From assembly GCA_027859055.1 (NCBI GenBank), contig JAQIBO010000464.1, positions 1 to 6,936 on the forward strand: a stretch of 6,936 nucleotides of DNA, read 5' to 3'. This DNA comes from Spirochaeta sp. (GTDB lineage Bacteria; Spirochaetota; Spirochaetia; DSM-27196; Alkalispirochaetaceae). Every line of letters starts with the position of its first letter. Position 1 is the first letter of the stretch. Shown one piece after another: positions 1 through 6,887 of the stretch. The notes under the pieces are model-generated. The model did not search any database, was not told where the DNA came from, and saw only the letters and a program-made list of their open reading frames with translations. The position numbers were made by a program, and so were the translations under genes.

Positions 1-1
1 C

Positions 2-2647
2 AACGCAAAAGCGGCGATTCTCGCCGACGAACCGGCCCCGGAAATTCAAAAAGAGGTCCGGGAAAAGGTAAAACGGCAAAAAGAGGTCGAAAAAAAGGGC
101 AAACTTTCTTTTGGTGCGCCGAAAACGGAAACGGTCACCGTCACGGAAACGGTCACGCGCAAAGAACGCGTCTACATAGACCCGACAGTCCTTCGCAGCT
201 ACTACGTGGAGACCAACCGGGTACTCGGAGATTTCACTTCCCGGGAGAACGGAATTCCCGGCAAAGATATCTTCGGCAGAACGATACCGATTCGCCAGCT
301 GGCGGATGCCGGATTTTACGAAGGACCCAACATCCAACGCTCGGGAGACAAGCTTGCCGCATCGGTCTCCGGGTTTTTGCGAATCGGGCGCAACTGGGCG
401 GATATCGTCCCCTTTGAACCTCACAACTGGGAGGTGGAGCTGAGCCGCGACCAGGCAACCTGCTATCTCAATCTCACACCCGGCCATCCCGGGGCGCCCG
501 TTCCCGCCGCCGCCGCGGTCAGGGCGGCGGCGGTGGGACTGCCCTACCCGGACGAGTCGCTGAACACCCCCGACGAGCTGTACGTGCTCATCCGCGGACA
601 GATCGAGACCGGCGAACACGCTCGCCTGCCGATAACGCTGAGTCGGGATGCATCGTTTGATATTGTCGTCGCCGAGGACAAACTGGCCGCCTACCTGAAT
701 ATCCATAAAGGAAAGGGGCGCGGAAAACACCTCAGCCTCAAGGAGGTTGGCGCAGCGATCAAAGGCAGCAAACTGGCCGGGTTGAACTTCAAACAGATCA
801 GCAGCGACATTACCACCTTTTTTGAGGGCCCCGATTTTGACATGACCAGTTATGTCCTGTGTGAGGGAACACCATCCACCGCAGGACCGGAACGCACCGT
901 CGAGTTTGCCGCGCAGTTTGCCGGCGGCGAGAAGACAAGAAACGCGATCGCCGCTCTTGAAGGACTTGACGACTACGAGTCGTTCACGGTGTTTCCCGCG
1001 GGGGCGATCACAAAAACGGCCCCGGTCGAGGCGGAGCAGCTGATATGCACGATCGATCCTGCCGCGCCGGGGGAACCGGGACGGGACGTATACGGGGCGC
1101 CAATTCCGGCGGAGCCCGCATCCGCTCCGGCGATCGAGGTCCACGAGAACCTCGTCGAGAAAGAGACGATTATCGCCACCGCGATCGCCGGCATCCTGGA
1201 CTACGGCGAAATCGACGGTGTCATCCACCTGCGCGTGCGGCCGCATCGCGACGCCACCATCGCGGTGGAACTCAGTGATGACCGGATGCAGGCGCTTCTC
1301 TCGCTCTCTGAAGGCGCCGGTACGGGAACACGCCTGAGCCGGGAGACCGTTGATACCGCGCTTGAACGGGCGGGCGTCGTCTATGGAATTCTCGATGACA
1401 GTATCGCCACTGCAATGGAAGCCGCCAAAGCGGGAACGGAGGTATCCGGAATCGCCGTCGCCGAGGGAACCGCATCGGTGGATCAAAGCGAGAACCAGCT
1501 GGAGTTTCTCGTCGATCTTGACGGCGGCACTGGTGTGCGTATCCGGAAAGACGGCTCCGCGGATTACCGGACGCGCAACGCGATCGTCAACGTCGATGAG
1601 GGACAGGAGATCTGTCGCATCCTGCCCTCTCAACAGGAGGCGATCGACGGCAAAGACGTAACCGGGCGTGCCATTTCCGCCAAAGCCGACAGCGGAAACG
1701 AACTCGAGCTCGGCGAAAACGTCAGCCGTGAGGAACGAGACGACGGCAGTGTTGTTATCACCGCAACCACCAACGGGGAGGTGGTCTACGCCCAGAACAG
1801 GGTATCCGTACAGACGGCACATATCATCAAAGGTGATGTGGACATGAAAGTGGGAAACATCAAGTTTCCCGGTTCGGTCACGATCGGCGGCTCGGTACGC
1901 TCCGGCTTTTACGTCGTTTCCGGGGGTGACGTCAAGATCGCCGGCGGCGTCGAAGCGGCACTCATATCCTCCGACGGTGATATCTTTATTCAACAGGGTG
2001 TGAAAGGCGCCGGAAAAGCGGTCTTGCGGAGTAAACGCAACATTATGAGCTCCTTTGTTGAACTTGCCACGTTGCTGTCGGTGGGTGATGTGACGCTCAA
2101 ATCATCGATCGTACGCTCCCGGATCAAATGTAACGGCAGGATCAGTTTTCAGGGTGACAAGGGACGCATCGTCGGAGGGCAGATTCGCGCGAGAAACGGC
2201 CTGGAAGTTCTGTCGGTGGGAACTCCCCGCGGTGCGAAAACGCACGTGTCCTTCGGGCAGGACTATCTGATTGCGGATCTCATCGAAAAAGAGGAAAAAG
2301 AGATCGAAAAAGTGAAGCGCCGGATCACCGAGGTGGACCTTTCGATGCGCAAACTCGAAAAAGAGGGCTCCAGCTCCGACGACCTGCAGCGATTTCGCAA
2401 AGAAAAGGTGCAGCTGTTGAAATTGATGGAAAAGCGCGGCCTGCGCTTGTTCACCCTGCGGGAACGGTTTGAACAGCATTTCCCGAGCAAAGTCGTCGTA
2501 ACCGGGGAGGTCCACGCCGGCACCGTCTTTGAAAGCCACGGACGTACCTACGAGATCACTCGACCACGCAAGGCGATTGCGGTAGAGTTCAACTCCGAGA
2601 CGGGAAATATCGACGTAAACGATCTGAAAAACGGGAGCGAAGAGTAA
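2..2647 (+). CDS. fapA: FapA/DUF342-family protein, 5' end outside the window
   Basis: The frame is open from base 2 to the TAA at 2645-2647 (881 codons visible) with no stop and no ATG or GTG before the GTG at 206. The coding region therefore enters from the left edge, and the GTG at 206 is an internal valine. Seen in order: a Lys/Glu-rich, probably helical stretch (about bases 40-110); a Thr/Val repeat (125-156); an N-terminal DUF342-type region with a module repeated three times (around 260, 1079 and 1649); a Gly-rich stretch of short beta repeats (about 1832-2235, starting GDVDMKVGN) typical of a right-handed beta-helix; a charged coiled coil (about 2267-2470); and a C-terminal beta segment. 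This order matches FapA/DUF342 proteins. Family knowledge: a Vibrio homologue affects polar flagellum assembly, and the beta-helix resembles bactofilin-type scaffolds; most members have no known biochemistry. The product is probably cytoplasmic, since no membrane segment is visible. It lies 2 bases before lgt, so the two are probably co-transcribed. The family call is firm; the role is inferred. Confidence 0.88.
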   Translation, partial: NAKAAILADEPAPEIQKEVREKVKRQKEVEKKGKLSFGAPKTETVTVTETVTRKERVYIDPTVLRSYYVETNRVLGDFTSRENGIPGKDIFGRTIPIRQLADAGFYEGPNIQRSGDKLAASVSGFLRIGRNWADIVPFEPHNWEVELSRDQATCYLNLTPGHPGAPVPAAAAVRAAAVGLPYPDESLNTPDELYVLIRGQIETGEHARLPITLSRDASFDIVVAEDKLAAYLNIHKGKGRGKHLSLKEVGAAIKGSKLAGLNFKQISSDITTFFEGPDFDMTSYVLCEGTPSTAGPERTVEFAAQFAGGEKTRNAIAALEGLDDYESFTVFPAGAITKTAPVEAEQLICTIDPAAPGEPGRDVYGAPIPAEPASAPAIEVHENLVEKETIIATAIAGILDYGEIDGVIHLRVRPHRDATIAVELSDDRMQALLSLSEGAGTGTRLSRETVDTALERAGVVYGILDDSIATAMEAAKAGTEVSGIAVAEGTASVDQSENQLEFLVDLDGGTGVRIRKDGSADYRTRNAIVNVDEGQEICRILPSQQEAIDGKDVTGRAISAKADSGNELELGENVSREERDDGSVVITATTNGEVVYAQNRVSVQTAHIIKGDVDMKVGNIKFPGSVTIGGSVRSGFYVVSGGDVKIAGGVEAALISSDGDIFIQQGVKGAGKAVLRSKRNIMSSFVELATLLSVGDVTLKSSIVRSRIKCNGRISFQGDKGRIVGGQIRARNGLEVLSVGTPRGAKTHVSFGQDYLIADLIEKEEKEIEKVKRRITEVDLSMRKLEKEGSSSDDLQRFRKEKVQLLKLMEKRGLRLFTLRERFEQHFPSKVVVTGEVHAGTVFESHGRTYEITRPRKAIAVEFNSETGNIDVNDLKNGSEE
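125..156 (+). repeat. 18-bp in-frame tandem repeat in the FapA gene
   Basis: A 14-base string, acggaaacggtcac, occurs at 125-138 and again at 143-156, a period of 18 bases (six codons). It encodes Thr-Glu-Thr-Val-Thr-Val followed by Thr-Glu-Thr-Val-Thr-Arg, a likely beta strand or linker between the Lys/Glu-rich stretch and the DUF342 region. Third-codon positions are conserved too, which points to a fairly recent duplication rather than protein-level constraint alone. Confidence 0.75.
260..1678 (+). repeat. Triplicated protein module in the DUF342 N-terminal region
   Basis: Three copies of a Gly-[Lys/Arg]-Asp-[Ile/Val]-x-Gly-x-x-Ile motif are visible: GKDIFGRTIP at 260-289, GRDVYGAPIP at 1079-1108 and GKDVTGRAIS at 1649-1678. 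Each is followed by an acidic segment and then an Ala-x(3)-Gly strand. A second motif, an Arg-Asp followed by strands and a Leu-Ser helix, recurs as SRDASFDIVV (about 644), HRDATIAVEL (about 1244) and, degenerate, as SRDQATCYLN (about 443). A TRNAI string recurs near 935 and 1570. Spacing between copies is 273 and then 190 residues, so copy 1 carries extra sequence. The repeats are divergent at DNA level, indicating old intragenic duplication. Confidence 0.7.
504..533. repeat. Perfect 11-bp GC inverted repeat inside the FapA gene
   Basis: ccgccgccgcc (504-514) and ggcggcggcgg (523-533) are exact reverse complements separated by 8 bases (gcggtcag), and would form a very stable hairpin in DNA or mRNA. 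In frame the segment encodes an Ala-rich tract, PAAAAVRAAAV, at the point where the first DUF342 module departs most from the other copies. No T-run follows, so it is not a standard intrinsic terminator. It may simply be a by-product of alanine codons on both sides of the loop. Confidence 0.8.
2633..2644 (+). promoter_or_regulatory. Ribosome binding site for lgt inside the end of the FapA gene
   Basis: The last codons of the FapA gene contain gggag (2633-2637) and the purine run gaagag (2639-2644), 12 and 5 bases before the ATG at 2650. The site lies entirely within coding sequence and the intergenic gap is 2 bases, so lgt translation is probably coupled to termination of the upstream gene. 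Confidence 0.55.
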
Positions 2648-2649
2648 CA

Positions 2650-3687
2650 ATGCCACTATATATCGAGTATCCAGCCTGGCTGTCACCGGTGATCATTCCC
2701 GGGCTCCCGCTGAGATGGTACGGAATGATGTACCTCGTCGCGTTTGCGATTGCGTATTTGTTGACCAAGGTTCAGCTCAAAGAACGGAGCAACCCGCTTC
2801 ACGGCAAAATGACCAACGACGATGTGGTCAACCTGTTTTTCTGGATGATTATCGGTTTACTGATCGGGTCGCGCATCTTTGCCACAACGATCTACGACAC
2901 CAGCGGGCGGTATCTGGGAAAGCCGTGGCTGATCTTCTGGCCGTTTGACTCCGAGATGAACTTCACCGGTCTCCAGGGTATGAGTTTTCACGGCGGACTG
3001 GTTGGCGCGGTCATTGCCGGTGTGATCTATGCGCGCGTACGCAAGTTCAACATTCCGGAGCTGGCGGATGTGATCGTTACCTCGGTCCCGCTGGGTTATA
3101 CCTTTGGCCGGATCGGGAACTTCATCAACGGCGAGCTGTACGGTCGGATCACCGATTCATCCTGGGGCGTTCTCTTTCCCAACGCCGAACGGGTGCCGAC
3201 AAGTCATCCGGCGGTCCGGGAGATCGCCGATTCGGTGGGAATAGACATAACCGGCCAGGCGATGGTTAACCTGCCGCGTCACCCCTCACAGTTGTACGAG
3301 GCGTTTCTGGAAGGGGTGCTCCTGTGGGCGATCATGTGGTTTGTCTTTCGCACCCGGAAGCCGTTTCGCGGGTTCATGGTCGGCGTGTTTCTGGTTGGAT
3401 ATTCGATCGCCCGGTTCATTGCGGAGTATTTTCGTCAGCCCGACCCGGGGCTCGACTTCGTCATCCAGTGGGGACCGGCCAACAACCCGCGCTGGTTGCT
3501 CATGTCCCCCTGGAACATCACAACCGGACAGGTCCTCAGCCTGATCATGGCGGTCGCCGGTATCATCGTCCTCGTTGCGATCCGCCTGTATATTGGAAAA
3601 AGGCCGCAGGTGGAGACGTTCGAGGCGCCGACACCTCCACCACCTCCAAAGCGGAACGCCCGAAAGAAACGGTCCCGGAAACGGTAA
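2650..3687 (+). CDS. lgt: Prolipoprotein diacylglyceryl transferase
   Basis: Inner-membrane enzyme that moves diacylglycerol from phosphatidylglycerol to the lipobox cysteine of prolipoproteins, the first step of lipoprotein maturation. The 345-residue product carries every Lgt hallmark: RWYG near the N-terminus (22-25), the HGG motif with His114, the Lgt signature GRIGNFINGELYG (153-165) with Arg154, Asn157 and Glu162, HPSQLYE (211-217), and Arg255 and Glu259 in RFIAEYFRQPD (255-265). These align with E. coli His103, Arg143, Asn146, Glu151, Arg239 and Glu243 at consistent offsets, so it should be active. It is longer than the E. coli enzyme (291 residues) because of an extended loop after the signature (about 167-205) and a 29-residue tail with five consecutive prolines and a Lys/Arg-rich end (334-345). 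Several hydrophobic segments are evident, the last at about 295-316. Start: first ATG, 2 bases after the FapA stop. Confidence 0.97.
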   Translation: MPLYIEYPAWLSPVIIPGLPLRWYGMMYLVAFAIAYLLTKVQLKERSNPLHGKMTNDDVVNLFFWMIIGLLIGSRIFATTIYDTSGRYLGKPWLIFWPFDSEMNFTGLQGMSFHGGLVGAVIAGVIYARVRKFNIPELADVIVTSVPLGYTFGRIGNFINGELYGRITDSSWGVLFPNAERVPTSHPAVREIADSVGIDITGQAMVNLPRHPSQLYEAFLEGVLLWAIMWFVFRTRKPFRGFMVGVFLVGYSIARFIAEYFRQPDPGLDFVIQWGPANNPRWLLMSPWNITTGQVLSLIMAVAGIIVLVAIRLYIGKRPQVETFEAPTPPPPPKRNARKKRSRKR

Positions 3688-3696
3688 GTCGGGGGG
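3688..3696. other. 9-bp convergent junction between lgt and the glycosyltransferase gene
   Basis: The TAA of lgt (3685-3687) and the TAA of the minus-strand glycosyltransferase gene (tta at 3697-3699 on the + strand) are separated by gtcgggggg only. A weak imperfect inverted repeat flanks it (cggtaa at 3682-3687; ttacaccg at 3697-3704). I see no stem plus T-run terminator on either strand, so transcripts from both sides may run into the opposing genes, or termination may be factor-dependent. Confidence 0.6.
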
Positions 3697-5163
3697 TTAC
3701 ACCGAGTATCGCGTCCGCGCCTTGCCCAGGCGTTTCCGTGACGCACGGATCTCGTCTCCGTACTCCTCCAACAGATGTTCGAGATGGCGTCGTAGCCGCT
3801 TCATGCTGAACTCCTGTGCGCCGATCGTAAAGTTGTGATCCACTATCTCCTGTCGAAGATCCGGATCATGGAGCACCGTATGGATGCGGTCGAGCACATC
3901 ATCCTCGATAATCAGGTGCCCCTCCGCGTCGTAGCGGTCACGCACTTCGATGTTCCGGAGTCCCGAGGTCATGATATCCGTCTTGTACACAAGATATGTG
4001 GTGGTGATTACCGGAACCTTTGCGGCGATCGCCTCAAGCAGGGCATTGCCGAACCCCTCCCAGATCGGAAGGTACGTAACGATGTCGGCGTTTGCCAGAA
4101 CATCCCGGTTTGTGTAAAGCCGCTGTCCCGCCGCGTCGGAACCGCGGGTGCTGCGAACCCGGTCGCTGATGATATGCAGCCGAACGTTCCACTCGGCGGC
4201 GCGCCGCCGTATCAGTTCGATGTAATCCTCGTCCGGCTCATCCCCCTGATAGAGAGAGATAATGTACTGTAATCGCGGCGCGAGGGCGGGAAACCGCTCG
4301 GCAAGGCGCCCTACCAGCGTCACCGAGTCTTCAATCCGCTTCCGCGGGACGATACGGGTGGGCTGGACGACGAGAATATCGTCGGAAGTGAAGCCGAAGT
4401 CCTCGCGAAACGTTCGGTTGTACTCGTCGAGGCCCACGGGATATTCGAAATCCTCGCAGTTCGGCACGATAACCGGACTGACTCGTTTCAGCGAGGACAG
4501 GATATGCGCCGCGTAGGATGAGATCACAACGTGTTCGATACCCAGATCCACCGGCGGCATAATGCGCGTGAGAAGCGTTTCGATGCGACTGTTTGAAAAA
4601 CGGCTCCGTTCCCACCAGAAATCGTGGTGGTGCAGAATCGTCGCGACCCGCTGTGTCGTGGCGATATAGTAGACCGCCACGCCGCCGAGGATCGTCATCG
4701 GCATCGCGTTGGTGTTCTGGCCGATCACCACATCGATCCCGTGTTCCTTGACAATCTCGTGGAGCCTTCCGCCCAACTCACGCCCCCGCGTCTCTATCTG
4801 TTCCACCAGCTGGCGGAGTTCAAGACTGCCCGGATGGTACGGATGCGTGTGCATGTGGGGAAAAACCTGTGTTTCAACCTGGCGCTGAAAGTCGCTGTCA
4901 AATCGAAAATCGGGGATCGTGAACTGCCGCTCTTCCGGGACCACGCTGAGCGGTTGCGGGTACATTCCGGCGATAGTGAACACTTCGTGTCCCAGTTCGG
5001 TCAGCACCGCAATCCACTTGTCCACCTCCAGAGACACCCCGTCGACACCGCCCAGCTTACCGCTGACAATTGCGATCCGGAACGGTGTTGGTCGTGGATT
5101 CGGGGCGGCGGGGTCCGTGGCGACGCGGTCCGAGGCGCCGGTGCTGCGATTTTCACTACTCAT
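3697..5163 (-). CDS. GT-B glycosyltransferase, family 4-like
   Basis: A 488-residue nucleotide-sugar-dependent glycosyltransferase, probably cytoplasmic since no membrane segment is visible. The first 27 residues look disordered. The N-terminal Rossmann domain opens with FRIAIVSGKLGGVDGVSLE (28-46), a Gly-rich acceptor loop. HHHDFWWER (178-186) precedes the domain junction. The C-terminal donor domain has PTRIVPRKR (268-276), with Arg270 and Lys275 placed to bind the sugar-nucleotide phosphates, and the E-x7-E motif EGFGNALLE (Glu369 and Glu377), typical of retaining GT4 enzymes. From memory, the DGVSLE, HHHDF(W/Y)WER and EGFGN combination resembles proteins annotated as mannosylglucosylglycerate synthase (compatible-solute synthesis); this is tentative, and a glycolipid role is possible. 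Start: the frame runs 40 codons further upstream, but those overlap lnt; the ATG at 5163 forms an ATGA overlap with the lnt stop and has GGAG 5 bases upstream. It is the last gene of the minus-strand operon. Confidence 0.88.
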   Translation of the reverse strand: MSSENRSTGASDRVATDPAAPNPRPTPFRIAIVSGKLGGVDGVSLEVDKWIAVLTELGHEVFTIAGMYPQPLSVVPEERQFTIPDFRFDSDFQRQVETQVFPHMHTHPYHPGSLELRQLVEQIETRGRELGGRLHEIVKEHGIDVVIGQNTNAMPMTILGGVAVYYIATTQRVATILHHHDFWWERSRFSNSRIETLLTRIMPPVDLGIEHVVISSYAAHILSSLKRVSPVIVPNCEDFEYPVGLDEYNRTFREDFGFTSDDILVVQPTRIVPRKRIEDSVTLVGRLAERFPALAPRLQYIISLYQGDEPDEDYIELIRRRAAEWNVRLHIISDRVRSTRGSDAAGQRLYTNRDVLANADIVTYLPIWEGFGNALLEAIAAKVPVITTTYLVYKTDIMTSGLRNIEVRDRYDAEGHLIIEDDVLDRIHTVLHDPDLRQEIVDHNFTIGAQEFSMKRLRRHLEHLLEEYGDEIRASRKRLGKARTRYSV

Positions 5164-6887
5164 TTTTTCTCCGTTTCTGGTATGTCGTGGCGGCGCCGAC
5201 GCGCCCCGCCACTGCTGATATAACTCGCGATGAGCAACACCGCAAGTGTTCCCAATGCCACCGGCGGAAACCAGTCGCCCCACCGAAAGTACAGCGTTTT
5301 CGGTTCAGTTTCCGGCGGAATCGTCACATCGGCGACAAGAAACTGCTCCGAATACTGCGTGACCGCAGCCACCAGGCGCCCGTGAGCGTCGATGTGGCTG
5401 GTAACCCCGCTTGCTGTGGAGCGGACCATCGGCATACCCAGTTCAACGGTCCGAAAGAGGGCGGCGGCCATGTGCTGCTGCGCCGCCTGCTCCTGCAACG
5501 ACCAGTAATCATTGGTGATGTTGACGATGACCTCCATTCCCTCCCGGGCAAATCGGCGCACCACCCCGGGAAACACGTCCTCAAAGCAGATCGGTGTGGC
5601 GAAGTCGAACTTTGGATGGTGAAAGACCGTGTACTCAGTACCGGGTGTCCAGAAGGTGATATCCACGCTCATCAGCAGGTCGTACACCCACGGTAACTGC
5701 TTCTGATACGGAAAATGCTCCGTGAACGGGACCAGTTTCACTTTGTGGTACGTATCCTGGCGCCGGTTATCGGCGGAAAACAACACCGCCGCGTTATAAC
5801 TGTCCCGGGACACCTCGTTTCCATCTTCATCAAGGTTCCGACGGTAGTCGTCGTTTCCGGTCAGGAGCCAGGTATCCACCGTTTCCAGGTAGGAGAGAAA
5901 ATTCCGGACCAGCCCCGCCAGATAGTAACGATCCGGATCTTCCTGTGACCAGCGCCGGATGTTGGGAACAAACGCGGTTTCCGACCACACCACCAGGTCC
6001 GGATTTGCCTCAAGAGCCTCGTCGGTGAGCCGCGTGAGAGAACCGAGGGTGCGACGATAATCGTGCTTGCGCGGATCGCTGTTCTGTTGAATAAGCGCGA
6101 TCCGGGCGGTCCGGGTATTCCGTTCGGCACTGCCGCCGGTTTCCCGGTTCAGCGTGATGGTCCCAAACAGCGCGTTGGCCCCGAACACCAGTGCCGCGGC
6201 CAGGATCCACGGGGTCGCGCTGCGGGGGGACGCAGAGTGTCGGTGGAACGCGATACCCCGGCGGGGCGCCGCGCCGGAACGCACCGCAACCAGAAGCGCC
6301 TCCGCAAACAACGCGTTGACCACAAGCACCACAAAACTCACCATCCAGACCCCACCGATCCGGGCTGTCTGGATCATCGCCGGCACCTGGTACTGACTAT
6401 GAGCCGCAAGAAGCCAGGGGTAGCCGAGAAAGCCGGAGCTGCGGGCAAGTTCAAACGCCGTCCACGAAAGAGGAAGCGCCAACGCGAGAGCGCCGCGCAC
6501 CGTCCATGAGAGCGCTGAATCCGGTGCGCGACGACGAAACGTTTCCAGGAGGTGCAGTACCACCACCGGGACCGGCATATACAGCAGGTAGAACCCGAGA
6601 AATATCACGCCCACCGCCTGCAGACTGATCAGATTGAACGTGCCGAGCCAGTAGTTGCCCACCAGGGTAAACAGCACTCCGTACAGAACGCCGTACCAGA
6701 TCGCCCGCCCCGGACGGCGGTGGAACACCTCGTGACGAATCAGAACAAACAGCGGCACAAAGGATACCCAGCCCAGCGCCGGTACACCCGCCACCGAAAA
6801 AAACGACGGGTAGGATGACACCGACAACGCAACCGCAAGAAGCATCAGCGCCGGCGCCCCGCTGCCGACCCAATCGGCACGGGTCAT
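5160..6887 (-). CDS. lnt: Apolipoprotein N-acyltransferase
   Basis: Inner-membrane enzyme that adds the third acyl chain, taken from a phospholipid, to the alpha-amino group of the lipidated cysteine of apolipoproteins: the last step of maturation, normally needed for Lol export in diderms. The 575-residue product has a hydrophobic N-terminal half with several membrane segments (first about 10-28), a periplasmic nitrilase-fold domain (about 262-500, opening with IALIQQN) and a final membrane helix (about 539-558) with a basic tail. The catalytic triad is intact: Glu303 (WSETAF), Lys382 (YHKVKL) and Cys434 (PICFED). Glu390 (PFTEHFP) matches E. coli Glu343, and the Lys-to-Glu (8) and Glu-to-Cys (44) spacings equal those of E. 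coli. Phe435 replaces the Tyr next to the E. coli nucleophile. It is about 60 residues longer than E. coli Lnt, partly through a basic loop near residues 205-230. The ATG at 6887 is the first Met, but the frame stays open to the window edge, so an earlier start is possible. Its stop overlaps the glycosyltransferase start. Confidence 0.95.
   Translation of the reverse strand: MTRADWVGSGAPALMLLAVALSVSSYPSFFSVAGVPALGWVSFVPLFVLIRHEVFHRRPGRAIWYGVLYGVLFTLVGNYWLGTFNLISLQAVGVIFLGFYLLYMPVPVVVLHLLETFRRRAPDSALSWTVRGALALALPLSWTAFELARSSGFLGYPWLLAAHSQYQVPAMIQTARIGGVWMVSFVVLVVNALFAEALLVAVRSGAAPRRGIAFHRHSASPRSATPWILAAALVFGANALFGTITLNRETGGSAERNTRTARIALIQQNSDPRKHDYRRTLGSLTRLTDEALEANPDLVVWSETAFVPNIRRWSQEDPDRYYLAGLVRNFLSYLETVDTWLLTGNDDYRRNLDEDGNEVSRDSYNAAVLFSADNRRQDTYHKVKLVPFTEHFPYQKQLPWVYDLLMSVDITFWTPGTEYTVFHHPKFDFATPICFEDVFPGVVRRFAREGMEVIVNITNDYWSLQEQAAQQHMAAALFRTVELGMPMVRSTASGVTSHIDAHGRLVAAVTQYSEQFLVADVTIPPETEPKTLYFRWGDWFPPVALGTLAVLLIASYISSGGARRRRHDIPETEKK
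5169..5172 (-). promoter_or_regulatory. Ribosome binding site fixing the glycosyltransferase start
   Basis: On the minus strand GGAG (5172 down to 5169) lies 5 bases before the ATG at 5163-5161, inside the last codons of lnt. With the ATGA stop/start overlap, this decides the start over upstream in-frame codons and suggests translational coupling to lnt. Confidence 0.65.

Noticed and set aside
206..2647. GTG at 206 as the start of the FapA gene
   Set aside because: The same frame is open back to base 2 with coding-like sequence (Lys/Glu-rich helix, Thr/Val repeat), and there is no ribosome site before 206. The start lies left of the window.
2102..2686. Minus-strand open frame of 194 codons opposite the 3' end of the FapA gene
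   Set aside because: Lies wholly opposite a confident coding region that encodes the beta-helix and coiled coil; no recognisable domain and no ribosome site. Shadow frame of GC-rich DNA.
3688..3696. Intrinsic terminator in the convergent gap
   Set aside because: The only inverted repeat is short and imperfect, and there is no T-run on either strand.
3324..3809. Plus-strand open frame running past the lgt stop into the glycosyltransferase region
   Set aside because: Out of frame with lgt, without a plausible start, and overlapping conserved Lgt motifs.
944..4032. Three copies of the palindrome GCGATCGC (944-951, 1181-1188, 4025-4032), resembling the cyanobacterial HIP1 repeat
   Set aside because: All are in coding sequence made from common Ala/Ile codons in GC-rich DNA, and three copies are too few to call an overrepresented genomic motif; the gene content does not suggest a cyanobacterium.
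4624..5223. Plus-strand open frame of 199 codons opposite the glycosyltransferase gene
   Set aside because: Antisense to a clear glycosyltransferase; no domain recognised.
5164..5283. 40-codon upstream extension of the glycosyltransferase
   Set aside because: It would overlap conserved lnt coding sequence by about 120 bases; the ATGA overlap and GGAG site favour the ATG at 5163, and the Rossmann strand begins only at residue 28 even from there.
5070..5696. Plus-strand open frame of 208 codons across the lnt/glycosyltransferase boundary
   Set aside because: Opposite two well-supported genes; its translation is Arg/His/Cys-rich and low in normal core residues, as expected for an antisense shadow.
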